DNA of 64,000 bases from Henriciella sp. (GCA_030066975.1 JASJAO010000001.1:124001-188000); one strand, 5' to 3'; shown: positions 26,294 through 35,425, numbered from the stretch's first letter. Notes: generated from the letters alone by a model not told the origin. Numbers and translations: made by a program.

Positions 26294-27265
26294 TTATGCA
26301 ACACGGAGACTGGGTCGAAACCGTGCAGCCGAGATGGCGAGATCCATATCGCCAAGATCAGGCTTGAGGTGAGCTGGCAGGGCCGCGCGCGCGAGCTCGA
26401 TCGCCGTTCCCGGCGCGACCTTTTTAGTGTGCGCGGACAGGACATTGCGGATTGTGTCGAGATACAGTGCTTCCTCATCGACAATCTGTCCGAACCGCGT
26501 GGCGACCGGTCCGACCAGACCGTAAGCGAGGAAGACACCCAAAAATGTTCCTAGCAGCGCGGCCGCGATCATCTCGCCGAGCACGGCCGGGGACTGATCG
26601 ATCACGCCCATCGTCTTGATGATCCCGAGCACGGCGGCGACAATGCCGAGCGCAGGCAGCGCATCAGACAGGGTATGCAGAGCGCCAACCGCGCGCTGAC
26701 GGTTTTCTACGATCGCGTAGACTGACTCTTCCAGATGTTGCGCACTGCGCTCACTTGCAGCCGGATCAAGCGCCAGCAAGCGAAACGTATCGCAAATCAG
26801 CGCCGTCGCCTCTTCATCTTCCAGCAAACGGGGATTGTTTTTAAACAGTTCGGAGGCGTGAGGAGCTTCAATATCCTGTTCAATCGCAATCACCCCGCCT
26901 TTGCGCACCCGGCTTGTGAGTTCGTGCAGCGTGGCCAGCAAATCGGTATAGTCAGACCGCTTCCACCTGGCACCGCGAACCGCGCGGTAAAACCCGGACA
27001 GGGCCCGTTTGGCGACGTCGGGCGCATTGCCGATCAGCAACGTCCCGAAAGCCGCGCCCCCGATCAGCCCGAGTTCAAACGGCAAAGCCTGCATGACGGC
27101 GGGGCCACCACTGACCAGCAAGCCGCCCAGAACGACGAGCAGAACGATTGCGAAACCAATGAGTTGAACCAAAACGGGGCCTTCCGCAGACAATTGAGCC
27201 GGAACTGTCGCACGGTTTCCTTTCAAAGGCGTTGAAACTCGGCGATGGTCGTACAGAGCGTTCAT
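26294..27265 (-). CDS. motA: Flagellar motor stator protein MotA
   Basis: A 323-residue stator subunit of the proton/sodium-driven flagellar motor. Four membrane helices: about 35-52, 58-78, 198-220 and 229-255. The cytoplasmic loop between the second and third carries the charged torque region (FYRAVRGARWKRSDYTDLLA, then EDEEATALICDTFRLLAL). ALPALGIVAAVLGIIKTMGV is the strongest family signature. The N-terminus is about 30 residues longer than common MotA (roughly 285-290 residues). No motB is adjacent, as in Caulobacter where motA and motB are unlinked. Confidence 0.9.
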   Translation of the reverse strand: MNALYDHRRVSTPLKGNRATVPAQLSAEGPVLVQLIGFAIVLLVVLGGLLVSGGPAVMQALPFELGLIGGAAFGTLLIGNAPDVAKRALSGFYRAVRGARWKRSDYTDLLATLHELTSRVRKGGVIAIEQDIEAPHASELFKNNPRLLEDEEATALICDTFRLLALDPAASERSAQHLEESVYAIVENRQRAVGALHTLSDALPALGIVAAVLGIIKTMGVIDQSPAVLGEMIAAALLGTFLGVFLAYGLVGPVATRFGQIVDEEALYLDTIRNVLSAHTKKVAPGTAIELARAALPAHLKPDLGDMDLAISAARFRPSLRVA

Positions 27266-27393
27266 CGCCGGTAAATACTGAGGAACCTATTTGCGACGGG
27301 TCGGTGCCAATGTTACGCTTCAACCGAAATCGTCTGGCATGCCGGACACCGGCATCGCGTTGGGGAACTAAAGGTGTCTTGGCGTCAACGTTT

Positions 27394-27408
27394 CTAACCC
27401 GGTGTTAA
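27394..27408 (+). promoter_or_regulatory. CtrA-box-like motif (one mismatch)
   Basis: CTAA-N7-TTAA, one base off the CtrA consensus TTAA-N7-TTAA. It lies 45 bp upstream of the secreted Cys-protein start at 27453, and within the divergent gap to motA. CtrA control is known for flagellar and pilus genes in Caulobacter. Assignment to either gene is inference. Confidence 0.3.
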
Positions 27409-27452
27409 AACGATTGGGGTCAAATGGACGACAGATGACGGGAGCATATTCG

Positions 27453-27935
27453 ATGAAAACTCTGATCTTTGCCTTCGCTTTGCTCGGCGCCGCCGGGACA
27501 GCCAGTGCTCAACAATATGCAGCAAGTGACGGTTACCGGGTCTGTGCGACAGCGGCCACGACTGCCGGAATCGAGGCGGCGCGTGCGGCCTGCGGAGCGG
27601 TCACAGCGCCGGACTTTTCGACCCTGCAGATCAATTCAGAGTCGGAGCTGAAAACGCTCGAGCAACGCCGCGATGGCTTTCGTGTCGAAGTCCAATCCTA
27701 TGGCCAGTGCGTCACACAGCTGATCAATTCCTATCGTCGCCCCGGCGCCCCGGCCGACAGCCCGGTGCCCGATCAGGCGGCCTGCGCCCATTCCTGGGCT
27801 GAAGATCAAGCCACCCAAATTGTTCGCCAGTTTGGAAAGGCCTGTATCGACTATTCCAACCGGTCGATGATGAGCCCGGACCTGCCGCCTTATGACGGCG
27901 CCTGTTACCCGTCGGCAGGCAACGCCAGAGGCTAA
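27453..27935 (+). CDS. Small secreted protein with six cysteines
   Basis: 160 residues from the ATG at 27453, with GGGAG upstream. The signal peptide (MKTLIFAFALLGAAGTASA) should be cut before QQY. The mature part has six Cys (in RVCATA, AACGAV, GQCVTQ, AACAHS, KACIDY and GACYP), a number that fits three disulfides in the periplasm or outside. The family is not recognised. It is divergent from motA. A link to motility is possible only by position. Confidence 0.65.
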   Translation: MKTLIFAFALLGAAGTASAQQYAASDGYRVCATAATTAGIEAARAACGAVTAPDFSTLQINSESELKTLEQRRDGFRVEVQSYGQCVTQLINSYRRPGAPADSPVPDQAACAHSWAEDQATQIVRQFGKACIDYSNRSMMSPDLPPYDGACYPSAGNARG

Positions 27936-27976
27936 TTTTCGCTTGAAATTTGCAGACGGCGGCGTGAAGACGGCGC

Positions 27977-29257
27977 ATGTCGTCTGAAGAGAGCCCATCC
28001 GAAAACGCGCAAATGCCCAATCGGCGTGGCGCGTTTTTTCTGTTGTTCTTTTCCCTGATGGCGATCGGCGCGGGCAATACGATGCTGATTGCCGCGGTCA
28101 TTCCGCCGCTCACACGCGACCTTGGGCTTCCCGACTGGATGGCGGGCGCGATCTTCTCTTTGTCTGCGTTGTGCTGGTCGCTTTCCTCGCCGTTCTGGGG
28201 CAAACGGTCGAACACTTGGGGTCGCAGACGGGTCGCGTCGCTCGGTTTGGCCGGATATGCGGTATCGATGACCTTGCTGCTGATATCGGCCTGGGCAGCC
28301 TTATCGGAACTGATCACCGGTGCGTTCGCCATATTCGCGTGTCTTGTCCTGTCGCGAGCTGTCTTTGGTCTGATTGGATCAGGTTCTAGCCCTGCCGCGC
28401 AGGCCTATGTCGCCGACCGGACCACGCCGCAGGAGCGCCAGTCTGAAATCGCCTTTGTCACATCGGGTTTCAGTCTGGGTACTGTCATCGGGCCCGCCTT
28501 TGCCTCGGCTCTGGTTGGTATTTTCGGACTGCTCGCACCGCTCTTCATCACCGCCATCCTGGCCGCAACCATGTCGCTTCTCCTGTGGCTGTTTCTGCCT
28601 GAAAACCGCGAGCCGGTTCGCGATGCGTCGAAGATCGAACCGGTGCCCGGCGCCATTGGCTTATGGCGCTCGCGAAACGTCGCGCCCTTTTTGGCCTATG
28701 CGATCTCGCTGTCTCTGGTGACCGGGATCCTGACCCAGGTCTTTGTCTTTGCGGTTATGGACAAACTGGGCGTGAGCGGAGAGCAGGCGGCGCAGTATAC
28801 CGGCCCGGCCTTTGCGATGGGCGCGATGGCGGTGATGACGGCGCAACTGGTGCTGATCCCGCGTCTGCGCTTGCGCAATCGGACCCTGATGATTGTCGGG
28901 TGTATCCCCTTGCTGGTCGGGGCCTTGTTGCTGATCCCGGCGCAGGATTTCGCCACGCTTATTCTGGCCCAGTTTTTCATCGGCATCGGGCAAGGCCTGA
29001 CCCGGCCCGGGTTTTCCAGCGGCGCGTCCTTGGCGGTGTCTCCTGCGCTGCAGGGGAATGTGTCAGGGCTGGTGATTTCGGCGAATGGGGCGGGCTATAT
29101 CATCACGCCCTTGTTTGGCCTGTTCCTGTATCAGTATGTCGACCCGGCCCTGCCCTTCTGGATCTGCATTGTCCTGCTGACCGTGATGGCGTTCTTCGCG
29201 CGGTTCGCGATCCAGGACGGCGTGGGCGAAGCCGACGACCAGCCTGGCGAGGCTTGA
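27977..29257 (+). CDS. MFS transporter
   Basis: A 426-residue, 12-span major facilitator. The cytoplasmic loop between helices 2 and 3 has GKRSNTWGRRRVASLGLAGY, the A-motif of the family. FGLIGSGSSPAAQAYVADRT (about 120) is the helix 4-5 signature of drug:proton antiporters, and EIAFVTSGFSLGTVIGPAFA (about 155) matches the C-motif G-x3-G-P. It is therefore most likely an exporter of the tetracycline/multidrug group. Its substrate is unknown. The frame starts 41 bp after the secreted Cys-protein gene. Confidence 0.88.
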   Translation: MSSEESPSENAQMPNRRGAFFLLFFSLMAIGAGNTMLIAAVIPPLTRDLGLPDWMAGAIFSLSALCWSLSSPFWGKRSNTWGRRRVASLGLAGYAVSMTLLLISAWAALSELITGAFAIFACLVLSRAVFGLIGSGSSPAAQAYVADRTTPQERQSEIAFVTSGFSLGTVIGPAFASALVGIFGLLAPLFITAILAATMSLLLWLFLPENREPVRDASKIEPVPGAIGLWRSRNVAPFLAYAISLSLVTGILTQVFVFAVMDKLGVSGEQAAQYTGPAFAMGAMAVMTAQLVLIPRLRLRNRTLMIVGCIPLLVGALLLIPAQDFATLILAQFFIGIGQGLTRPGFSSGASLAVSPALQGNVSGLVISANGAGYIITPLFGLFLYQYVDPALPFWICIVLLTVMAFFARFAIQDGVGEADDQPGEA

Positions 29258-29261
29258 TCCC

Positions 29262-29957
29262 TCAGCTCTCTTTTGGATCGTGCTTCGGCGCCGGGGCCAG
29301 ACGCATCACTTCGGTTTGAAACCGCTCGTCTGAGACATCGACCAGAAGCGGCAGCGCTTTCGCGCAGGCCTCGATCAAGGCGTCGCGCCAGTCTTGATCG
29401 GTCCTGGAAAAGTCGGACAGGACGTAAGGCATGACGCGTGACTTATCGCCAGGATGACCAACGCCAATCCGGACCCGCCGCACGTCTGCGCCGATATGCG
29501 CCATCATTGAGCGGATGCCATTATTACCGGAATGCCCCCCGCCGCGTTTGACCCGCAAACGTCCGGGCGCCAGGTCGATCTCATCATGAAAAACGGTCAC
29601 GTCTTCAGCCGCCAATTTATAGAAATTCGCGGCCGCCTGCGCCGCGCGGCCGGTTTCATTATAGAAGGTTTCGGGCTTCATCAGCAGGATTTTCTGCCCT
29701 TCGACTTTGCCTTCGCATACCTGCGACTGGAATTTCGCGCGCCAGGGCCCAAACCCGTGCTCCTCAGCGATCCTGTCCATCACCATGAAGCCGAGATTAT
29801 GCCGATTGCCCGCATATTTGGGGCCGGGATTTCCTTGTCCGACAAAAATCAGCACGGGTGGATCCTTATCTTCTGCGGTCGTGTCGTCGGTAGAATCAGA
29901 AATGGCGGAGCGGCTTGAAAACCACCCCGCCACCCATTGGCTAAACGCCTTAAACAC
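29262..29957 (-). CDS. pth: Peptidyl-tRNA hydrolase with N-terminal extension
   Basis: 231 residues. The enzyme frees tRNA from abortive peptidyl-tRNA. The core starts near residue 35 (VLIFVGQGNPGPKYAGNRHN) with catalytic H53, then KPETFYNETG (about 95) and D125 in FHDEIDLAPGR, and GGGHSGNNGIRS. Typical bacterial Pth begins directly at that beta-strand; here about 34 residues precede it, with an amphipathic FKAFSQWVAGWF stretch and an acidic tract. The ATG shares one base with the rplY stop, so the start is tied to translational coupling and looks real. The operon order rplY-pth is conserved across bacteria. Confidence 0.94.
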   Translation of the reverse strand: MFKAFSQWVAGWFSSRSAISDSTDDTTAEDKDPPVLIFVGQGNPGPKYAGNRHNLGFMVMDRIAEEHGFGPWRAKFQSQVCEGKVEGQKILLMKPETFYNETGRAAQAAANFYKLAAEDVTVFHDEIDLAPGRLRVKRGGGHSGNNGIRSMMAHIGADVRRVRIGVGHPGDKSRVMPYVLSDFSRTDQDWRDALIEACAKALPLLVDVSDERFQTEVMRLAPAPKHDPKES

Positions 29958-30610
29958 TATTCTTCGTCGTCGTCGCCAGACTGATTGATGGCTTCAACCT
30001 CATCGGCTTCCGGGGCTTCCTCGGTCTCTGTCTCATCAGCGGCGATGCCGCGTCCGACGATCGAGGCGATGGTGAAGTCGCGATCGGTAATTGACGGCTC
30101 CGCACCGGCAGGCAGCGTGATGTCTGAGATTTTGACATTGTCGCCAATATCGAGCCCGGTCAGATCGGCCTCCAGAGAGTCCGGAATGCTGTCAGCACGG
30201 ACGTTTAGCTCCACCGCGTGACGCACAACGTTCAGCGCAGCGCCTTTCTTCAGACCCGGCGAGGCGTCTTCATTGGTAAAGTTGACCGTGACTTCAACGG
30301 TAATGACCTGGTTTTTCTTCACCCGGAAGAGATCAACATGTTCAGGTTGATCGGTGACCGGATGCATTTGAATGGCTTGCGGGATCACCAGCTGTTTTTT
30401 GCCGTCATGAACCAGCGTCGCTGTTGATGACAGGAACTGGCCGGTATTGATCGCCTTGATCACTTCGTTCAGGCGCAGATTGATCGCCACCGGATCCTCG
30501 CCGCCACCGTAGAGCACACCGGGGACAAAGCCGTTGCGACGGGCTTCACGCGCCCCGCCTTTTCCGACGCGCTCGCGCACGTCCACGTTAAATGTAATTT
30601 GCTGAGACAT
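29957..30610 (-). CDS. rplY: 50S ribosomal protein L25 (CTC family)
   Basis: 217 residues. The N-terminal L25 domain binds 5S rRNA (RERVGKGGAREARRNGFVPG, then PEHVDLFRV), and the C-terminal TL5/CTC beta domain follows (LKKGAALNVVRHAVEL). The acidic C-terminal tail (about 185-217, ending SGDDDEE) is common in alphaproteobacterial L25. The last base of its stop is the first base of the pth ATG. The 223-bp gap upstream to the divergent BlaI-like gene holds its promoter. Confidence 0.95.
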   Translation of the reverse strand: MSQQITFNVDVRERVGKGGAREARRNGFVPGVLYGGGEDPVAINLRLNEVIKAINTGQFLSSTATLVHDGKKQLVIPQAIQMHPVTDQPEHVDLFRVKKNQVITVEVTVNFTNEDASPGLKKGAALNVVRHAVELNVRADSIPDSLEADLTGLDIGDNVKISDITLPAGAEPSITDRDFTIASIVGRGIAADETETEEAPEADEVEAINQSGDDDEE

Positions 30611-30791
30611 CCGTCTATCCTTGTTCGCCCTGGAGTCCGCCGCCTTGCGGTGACAACCTGACAGGATCGGCCTTGCGCCGTCCTTTCAAGCCCGCGCGTA
30701 TACATGACGTCCGCTGCGTAAGCAATATCAGCTTGCAGATCCGTCAGGGCCGTCGGCTCAAGACGCTTTTAAAGACCTTGACGAAGAGCGC

Positions 30792-30801
30792 TACATCTGT
30801 A
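30792..30801 (+). promoter_or_regulatory. BlaI/MecI-type operator
   Basis: TACATCTGTA fits the TACA-NN-TGTA dyad that I recall for BlaI and MecI. It is extended by flanking C and G to CTACATCTGTAG. It lies 32 bp upstream of the BlaI-like start, a usual place for autorepression. Confidence 0.55.
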
Positions 30802-30833
30802 GCATCACGCGCGTATCTCACTTCGGAGCGCGC

Positions 30834-31211
30834 ATGCCTAACCCCAACTCATCAGAACTTGTCTTGCTGAAATATCTCTGGACCAGTGGTCCGCAGACCG
30901 CACGTCAACTGCACGAGGCGGTGGGGCCCTCTCAAGGCTGGCAATTGTCGACAACGAGAACGGTCCTGGGCCGGATGGAGGCAAAGGGTTGGGTTGAGCG
31001 CAATGGCGAGACCGATCCGGTGACGTTTGAACCTCTGCTCGACCGGGTCGAGACATTGGGAGGCCTGGTGCGTCATCTGGCGCGCAAAGTCCTGGACATG
31101 AATGGCCCGATTCCGGCTGCCCTGTTTGCTGAAAGCCCTCATCTGTCTGACGAGGAGCTGGCGGAGCTTGACGCGATCATCAACGCGGCGGAACGCAAAG
31201 AAAAGGAATAG
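30834..31211 (+). CDS. BlaI/MecI/CopY-family transcriptional repressor
   Basis: A 125-residue winged-helix repressor. The helix-turn-helix is near residues 20-55: GPQTARQLHEAVGPSQGWQL, then STTRTVLGRMEAKGWVERN, the usual BlaI 'T-V-x-x-x-L-x-R-L' recognition block. In the classic system BlaI holds blaZ and blaR off until the BlaR1 protease triggers its removal. Here the 3-bp gap to the BlaR1-like gene, the operator 32 bp upstream and the lack of a beta-lactamase gene suggest autoregulated control of the downstream sensor. Other targets are unknown. Confidence 0.85.
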   Translation: MPNPNSSELVLLKYLWTSGPQTARQLHEAVGPSQGWQLSTTRTVLGRMEAKGWVERNGETDPVTFEPLLDRVETLGGLVRHLARKVLDMNGPIPAALFAESPHLSDEELAELDAIINAAERKEKE

Positions 31212-31214
31212 CCC

Positions 31215-32582
31215 GTGACTGCGATCTGGTTTGTCGGATTTTCGCTTGTATGGACGGGCCTTCTGGCAGCCGGTGCACATCTTCTCTGTCGTGGCATTGT
31301 CCCACCCCGTTTTGCCCACAATGTCTGGCGCGGTGCAGCCGGAATGGCCTTCTTGCCTTGGTTCATCGCCGCCGCCTACACGTTTGTTCCGCAAATGACG
31401 GAAACCACCATTCCAGACTTACCCTACTTGTCGACGGCGACGGATGTGTTGTCGAACACGCCGGTTGTGCAATCGGCCGCAAGCAATGCGGTTGATGGCA
31501 ATCTCGGCACCCTTTTCTGGACGCTTGTTCTCGGGGGCTGGGCCATTCGGATGGGTCTGATCGCACTGTCGCAAGTCCGGCTTCAGCGTCTGAAGCGACA
31601 GGCTGAACCCGCCGATCACCTGTCCACAACGCGCTGGTCGAAAGCGCTCGGGCTGAGCCGCGCCCCCGAGGTGCATCTGATCGATTGCGGATCGCCGTTC
31701 CTGGCTGGAATCCGTAAACCGGTGGTCTTCCTGCCGAAAGCGCTCGACCGGACTCGGGAAGCCGACATTGTGTTCGCGCACGAGTGCACGCACATGGCTC
31801 GGGGCGACCTGATTGCCCGCCCGTTCGAGCGGCTGGTTGCAGACGTTTTCTGGTTCTCTCCCTTCGCCTGGATGATGCGTCGACAGCTGGATTACTGGCG
31901 TGAAGCCGCCTGCGACGAGCGGGCCTCAGCGCTGATCGGCGACACGGTGGCCTATGCGCGTGCCTTGACGCACACCGCCCGCGCGATCCGGCCAACTCCG
32001 GCTGGACTGCCCGTTGCCGCCTTCATTCTGCCGCGTCGGAGTACGCTAAAACTGCGGTTGAACCAGTTGCTTCAATCCTCCGAATACAAGCCCCGGCGTC
32101 TGGCCGCATTGGCGGCGGTCGTCACCGGCCTGATTATTGCGCCCTTGTCGCTCGCACAGGTGGAGTTCCAAAACGCGACCTACACCCATGCAATCGTTGT
32201 TCACCCGAATGCGAGACTGACAAGCGCATATGGCGAGCGCAAAGACCCGATCTCGAAAACCGGCAAGTTCCACTATGGCGTCGATATTGGCGCCGAATAT
32301 TACACGCCGATCTATGCGCCCGGCCCGGGCAAAGTCATCACAGCCAAATTCAAGGATGGCTATGGCAAAACGGTCGATATCAAGTTTGAAGACGGCACGA
32401 AGATGCGGTTCTCACAGCTTGCAGAATACTATGTGAGCGTGGGCGATGAAGTCTGCGCCGGTGACAAAATCGGCAAGATGGGAAAATCCGGCCGGGCGAC
32501 TGGGCCGCACCTGCATCTTGAGGTCTGGAAAGACGGGGATTCCGTCGATCCCGCTTCGGTGAAGGGACTGACGCTTTTCTAG
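31215..32582 (+). CDS. BlaR1-type M56 metalloprotease fused to an M23/LytM domain
   Basis: 455 residues from a GTG start with AAAGGAA upstream. Membrane spans: about 2-22, about 35-53, about 96-112 and about 303-322. The M56 site is VFAHECTHMARGD (H189-E-x-x-H) in the cytoplasmic loop, as in BlaR1/MecR1. After the last span the extracytoplasmic part is not a penicillin-binding domain but an M23/LytM domain: H353-x3-D357 (HYGVD), and H432-L-H434 (TGPHLHLEV) near the end. The third conserved His of active LytM enzymes is replaced by Gln (Q401 in RFSQL), so the domain may bind peptidoglycan or muropeptides, with reduced or no cleavage. Model: envelope damage is sensed outside, M56 becomes active and cuts the adjacent repressor. 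Confidence 0.85.
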   Translation: MTAIWFVGFSLVWTGLLAAGAHLLCRGIVPPRFAHNVWRGAAGMAFLPWFIAAAYTFVPQMTETTIPDLPYLSTATDVLSNTPVVQSAASNAVDGNLGTLFWTLVLGGWAIRMGLIALSQVRLQRLKRQAEPADHLSTTRWSKALGLSRAPEVHLIDCGSPFLAGIRKPVVFLPKALDRTREADIVFAHECTHMARGDLIARPFERLVADVFWFSPFAWMMRRQLDYWREAACDERASALIGDTVAYARALTHTARAIRPTPAGLPVAAFILPRRSTLKLRLNQLLQSSEYKPRRLAALAAVVTGLIIAPLSLAQVEFQNATYTHAIVVHPNARLTSAYGERKDPISKTGKFHYGVDIGAEYYTPIYAPGPGKVITAKFKDGYGKTVDIKFEDGTKMRFSQLAEYYVSVGDEVCAGDKIGKMGKSGRATGPHLHLEVWKDGDSVDPASVKGLTLF

Positions 32583-32595
32583 ACCGCTGGCTGAC

Positions 32596-33537
32596 CTAAA
32601 CGTGTTGATCGAATAGTTTCGAAACGCTTTCATTATTGGCAATCCGGCGGATTGCTTCACCCAGCAGCGGCGCCACGGACAGGACGCGAAGTTTCTTTGA
32701 TTTGAGATCGGCGTCTTTCTGCTGGATCGTATTGCAGATCACAAGCTCATCCATCACCGATTTCTCGATCCGCCCCACCGCATTGTTCGACAGGACGCCG
32801 TGAGTGATATAGGCGCTGACATCAATCGCGCCGGCCTCTTTCAAAGCCGCAGCCGCGTTGCACAGCGTGCCGCCAGAATCGCAGATATCATCCACCATGA
32901 TGCATTTGCGGCCATCGACATCGCCAATGATGTTCATCACTTCCGAGACACCGGCTTTCGGGCGTCGTTTATCGACAATCGCCAGGTCTGCCCCGATCCG
33001 TTTGGCAAAAGAGCGGGCCCGAACCACGCCGCCGACATCCGGGGAAACCACCATCAGGTTCTGAGAGTCGTTGCGGCGCTTGATATCGTCAACCATGACC
33101 GGCAGGGCGACCATATTGTCGGTTGGAATGTCGAAGAAGCCCTGAATTTGACCGGCGTGCAGATCCATGGTCAGGACACGGTCTGCCCCTGCAGAGGATA
33201 TCAGATTGGCCACGAGCTTGGCTGAGATCGGCGTGCGGCCATCGGTCTTTCGATCCTGACGGGCATAGCCGAAATAGGGAATCACAGCGGTAATGCGCGC
33301 AGCCGAGGCCCGGCGCAGTGCATCGATAGAGATTAAGAGCTCCATCAGATTGTCATTGGCGGGCTTCGACGTCGACTGGATGACGAAAACATCCTCGCCG
33401 CGGACATTCTCGTTGATCCGGACAAAGATTTCATTGTCAGCGAAGGTTTTGACTTCGGCGTCGGTCAGGGGACAATCCAGATGATCCCCAATCGCCTCGG
33501 CCAACAGTCGATTTGCGTTTCCCGTGATCAGTTTCAT
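32596..33537 (-). CDS. prs: Ribose-phosphate pyrophosphokinase
   Basis: A 313-residue enzyme making PRPP from ribose-5-phosphate and ATP, a precursor of purines, pyrimidines, His, Trp and NAD. Signatures: [20 protein letters not shown] (about 41), [20 protein letters not shown] (about 92-111), [17 protein letters not shown] (about 128) and the PRPP loop [17 protein letters not shown] (about 213-229). The length is standard. It converges with the BlaR1-like gene (13-bp gap) and is separated from ggt by 118 bp. Confidence 0.97.
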   Translation of the reverse strand: MKLITGNANRLLAEAIGDHLDCPLTDAEVKTFADNEIFVRINENVRGEDVFVIQSTSKPANDNLMELLISIDALRRASAARITAVIPYFGYARQDRKTDGRTPISAKLVANLISSAGADRVLTMDLHAGQIQGFFDIPTDNMVALPVMVDDIKRRNDSQNLMVVSPDVGGVVRARSFAKRIGADLAIVDKRRPKAGVSEVMNIIGDVDGRKCIMVDDICDSGGTLCNAAAALKEAGAIDVSAYITHGVLSNNAVGRIEKSVMDELVICNTIQQKDADLKSKKLRVLSVAPLLGEAIRRIANNESVSKLFDQHV

Positions 33538-33655
33538 GCCGATTGCCGCCTCTGCCCATGACCCTTAACCGCGCTTTAAGACAAAAGGGCGGTGAGTCGC
33601 AAGGCGACAATTTCATGACAGCGAGAACCGCGTCAAAAGTGTTGCTGCAAAACGC

Positions 33656-35425
33656 CTATTCCAGAGCGACGGCAACGCCCTCACGCCGTGGATCCGCGCC
33701 GCCTTCCAGCCCGTCCTCGGTGACCAGAATAGTATGCAAACCGCTATTCTCGCCTTCGCGCTCCAGAACGTCATAGCCCATCTGGCGAAGCGCCTCAGCG
33801 GCTTCTGGTCCGCCGGGGCGGTCGATTTCGACATTCACTTTCGGACCGCGCGCGACAATGTTGGGTAGCTCAATGGCCTCCTGCGGGGTTTTGCCCCAAT
33901 CCAGCACACCAAGGACTGTCTTGGCTGTATAAGCGACGATAGAGTTGCCGCCTGGTGACCCGGTGACCAGTTTCGGCTCGCCCGCCTCGTCAAAAATAAT
34001 GGTCGGCGACATGGAGGATCGTGGCCGCTTTCCCGGTGCCGGCGCATTGGCAACCGGTTTGCCATTCTTGGTCGGCTCGCGAGCAAAATCAGTCAGTTCA
34101 TTGTTCAGGAAGAAGCCTTTCACCAGCCGAGATGTACCGAAAATCGACTCCACGGTGGCGGTCATGGAAACCACATTGCCATAATTGTCGACGATGGAGA
34201 GGTGGGTTGTGCCTGGCGCATCCTCAGTCGGGTCCTGGCCCCACATGCCGACAATCGAACCCGTACCCAGCACAAGACCCGGATCACCGGGCGTGGGCAG
34301 TGCAGCAGGCTCAAACGCTTCGGTGGCGCGGACATCAAGATAGGCCGGGTCGATCAGTTGCTCGGTCGGCACCATGACCATATCGGCATCGGCGACATAA
34401 TGGTCGCGATCCGCATAGGCGAGACGCTGGGCATCCACAAAAGCTTTCAGATAAGCGTCTTCGTCTTGGGCCCCTTCGGGCAGCAAGCGGTCATAAAGCC
34501 CGGCAATCATATTCTGTGTAATCCCACCGGACGATGGCGGCGGCGCGGAGCAGATCGTATAGGCGCGCCAGGCACCGCACAGCGGCTCACGCACAATGAT
34601 TTCGTAATTGGCAATGTCCTCAAGGCTCAGCGTGCCCGGGCGTGGCTCCTCGGCCACCGCAGCAACGATCGCCTCGGCAATCTCGCCTTCGTAAAACGCA
34701 TCCGCACCGCCCGTCGCCACAGCACGGAGCGTCTCGGCATAATCGGGGTTGTCGCGCACATCGCCGACCTGCAGCGGTTCGCCGTCGGGGAAGAAATAGG
34801 CTGACGAAGCCGGATAATCATCGAGCATCGTGAAGGACAGCAAACGCTCATTGGTCAGAAAGGAGGCCAGCCGGGGCTGCACCACAAAGCCATCATCAGC
34901 CAATGTGATCGCGGAATCAAACAGGCCGTCCCAAGCCAGCTGACCGTGCGCGTCATGTGCAGCCTCATAAAGCGCAATTGTGCTCGGCACACCGGTCGCA
35001 ATCCCCGACTGCCAGGAAGAGATATAGTTCAGAACCTCGCCATCCTGCATGAACAGGTTTTCGTCTATGTCCGACGGTGCGGTTTCGCGGCCATCATAGA
35101 CAATCGTTTGATCAGACGCGCGGTCATAAACGACCATGAAGGCACCGCCGCCAATCCCACTCGATTGCGGTTCAACCAGCCCGAGGACGGCGTGCACAGC
35201 AATCGCGGCATCCACCGCATGGCCGCCCTGGCGGAGCACTTCAAGCCCGGCTTCGACCGCACGCGGGTCGGCCGCAGCAACCATGGCCCCTTTGGTCCAG
35301 GCTGGCTTTTCAACCACCGTCTCGACCACTTCAGCCGTTTCTGAAGTTTCACAACCGACCAGTGCCACCGCCGCAAAGGCTGTGAATGCCCCTGAAAACC
35401 ACTTGATTTGGCTTGATTTAAGCAT
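33656..35425 (-). CDS. ggt: Gamma-glutamyltransferase, lipoprotein form
   Basis: A 589-residue N-terminal nucleophile hydrolase that cleaves glutathione and other gamma-glutamyl compounds in the periplasm. The signal peptide ends AVALVGC, a lipobox, which many Ggt proteins lack. VVDAAIAVHAVLGLVEPQSS (about 75) and SPSSGGITQ-type PPPSSGGITQNMI (about 293) are family blocks. The autocleavage/nucleophile site is the Thr of GTTHLSIVDNYGN (about 405), giving large and small subunits. RPRSSMSPTIIFD and TGSPGGNSIV follow. It is divergent from the P1 peptidase gene. Confidence 0.94.
   Translation of the reverse strand: MLKSSQIKWFSGAFTAFAAVALVGCETSETAEVVETVVEKPAWTKGAMVAAADPRAVEAGLEVLRQGGHAVDAAIAVHAVLGLVEPQSSGIGGGAFMVVYDRASDQTIVYDGRETAPSDIDENLFMQDGEVLNYISSWQSGIATGVPSTIALYEAAHDAHGQLAWDGLFDSAITLADDGFVVQPRLASFLTNERLLSFTMLDDYPASSAYFFPDGEPLQVGDVRDNPDYAETLRAVATGGADAFYEGEIAEAIVAAVAEEPRPGTLSLEDIANYEIIVREPLCGAWRAYTICSAPPPSSGGITQNMIAGLYDRLLPEGAQDEDAYLKAFVDAQRLAYADRDHYVADADMVMVPTEQLIDPAYLDVRATEAFEPAALPTPGDPGLVLGTGSIVGMWGQDPTEDAPGTTHLSIVDNYGNVVSMTATVESIFGTSRLVKGFFLNNELTDFAREPTKNGKPVANAPAPGKRPRSSMSPTIIFDEAGEPKLVTGSPGGNSIVAYTAKTVLGVLDWGKTPQEAIELPNIVARGPKVNVEIDRPGGPEAAEALRQMGYDVLEREGENSGLHTILVTEDGLEGGADPRREGVAVALE

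Noticed and set aside
33543-35344. Several plus-strand open frames opposite ggt
   Set aside because: Antisense to a gamma-glutamyltransferase with all family motifs; none has its own support.
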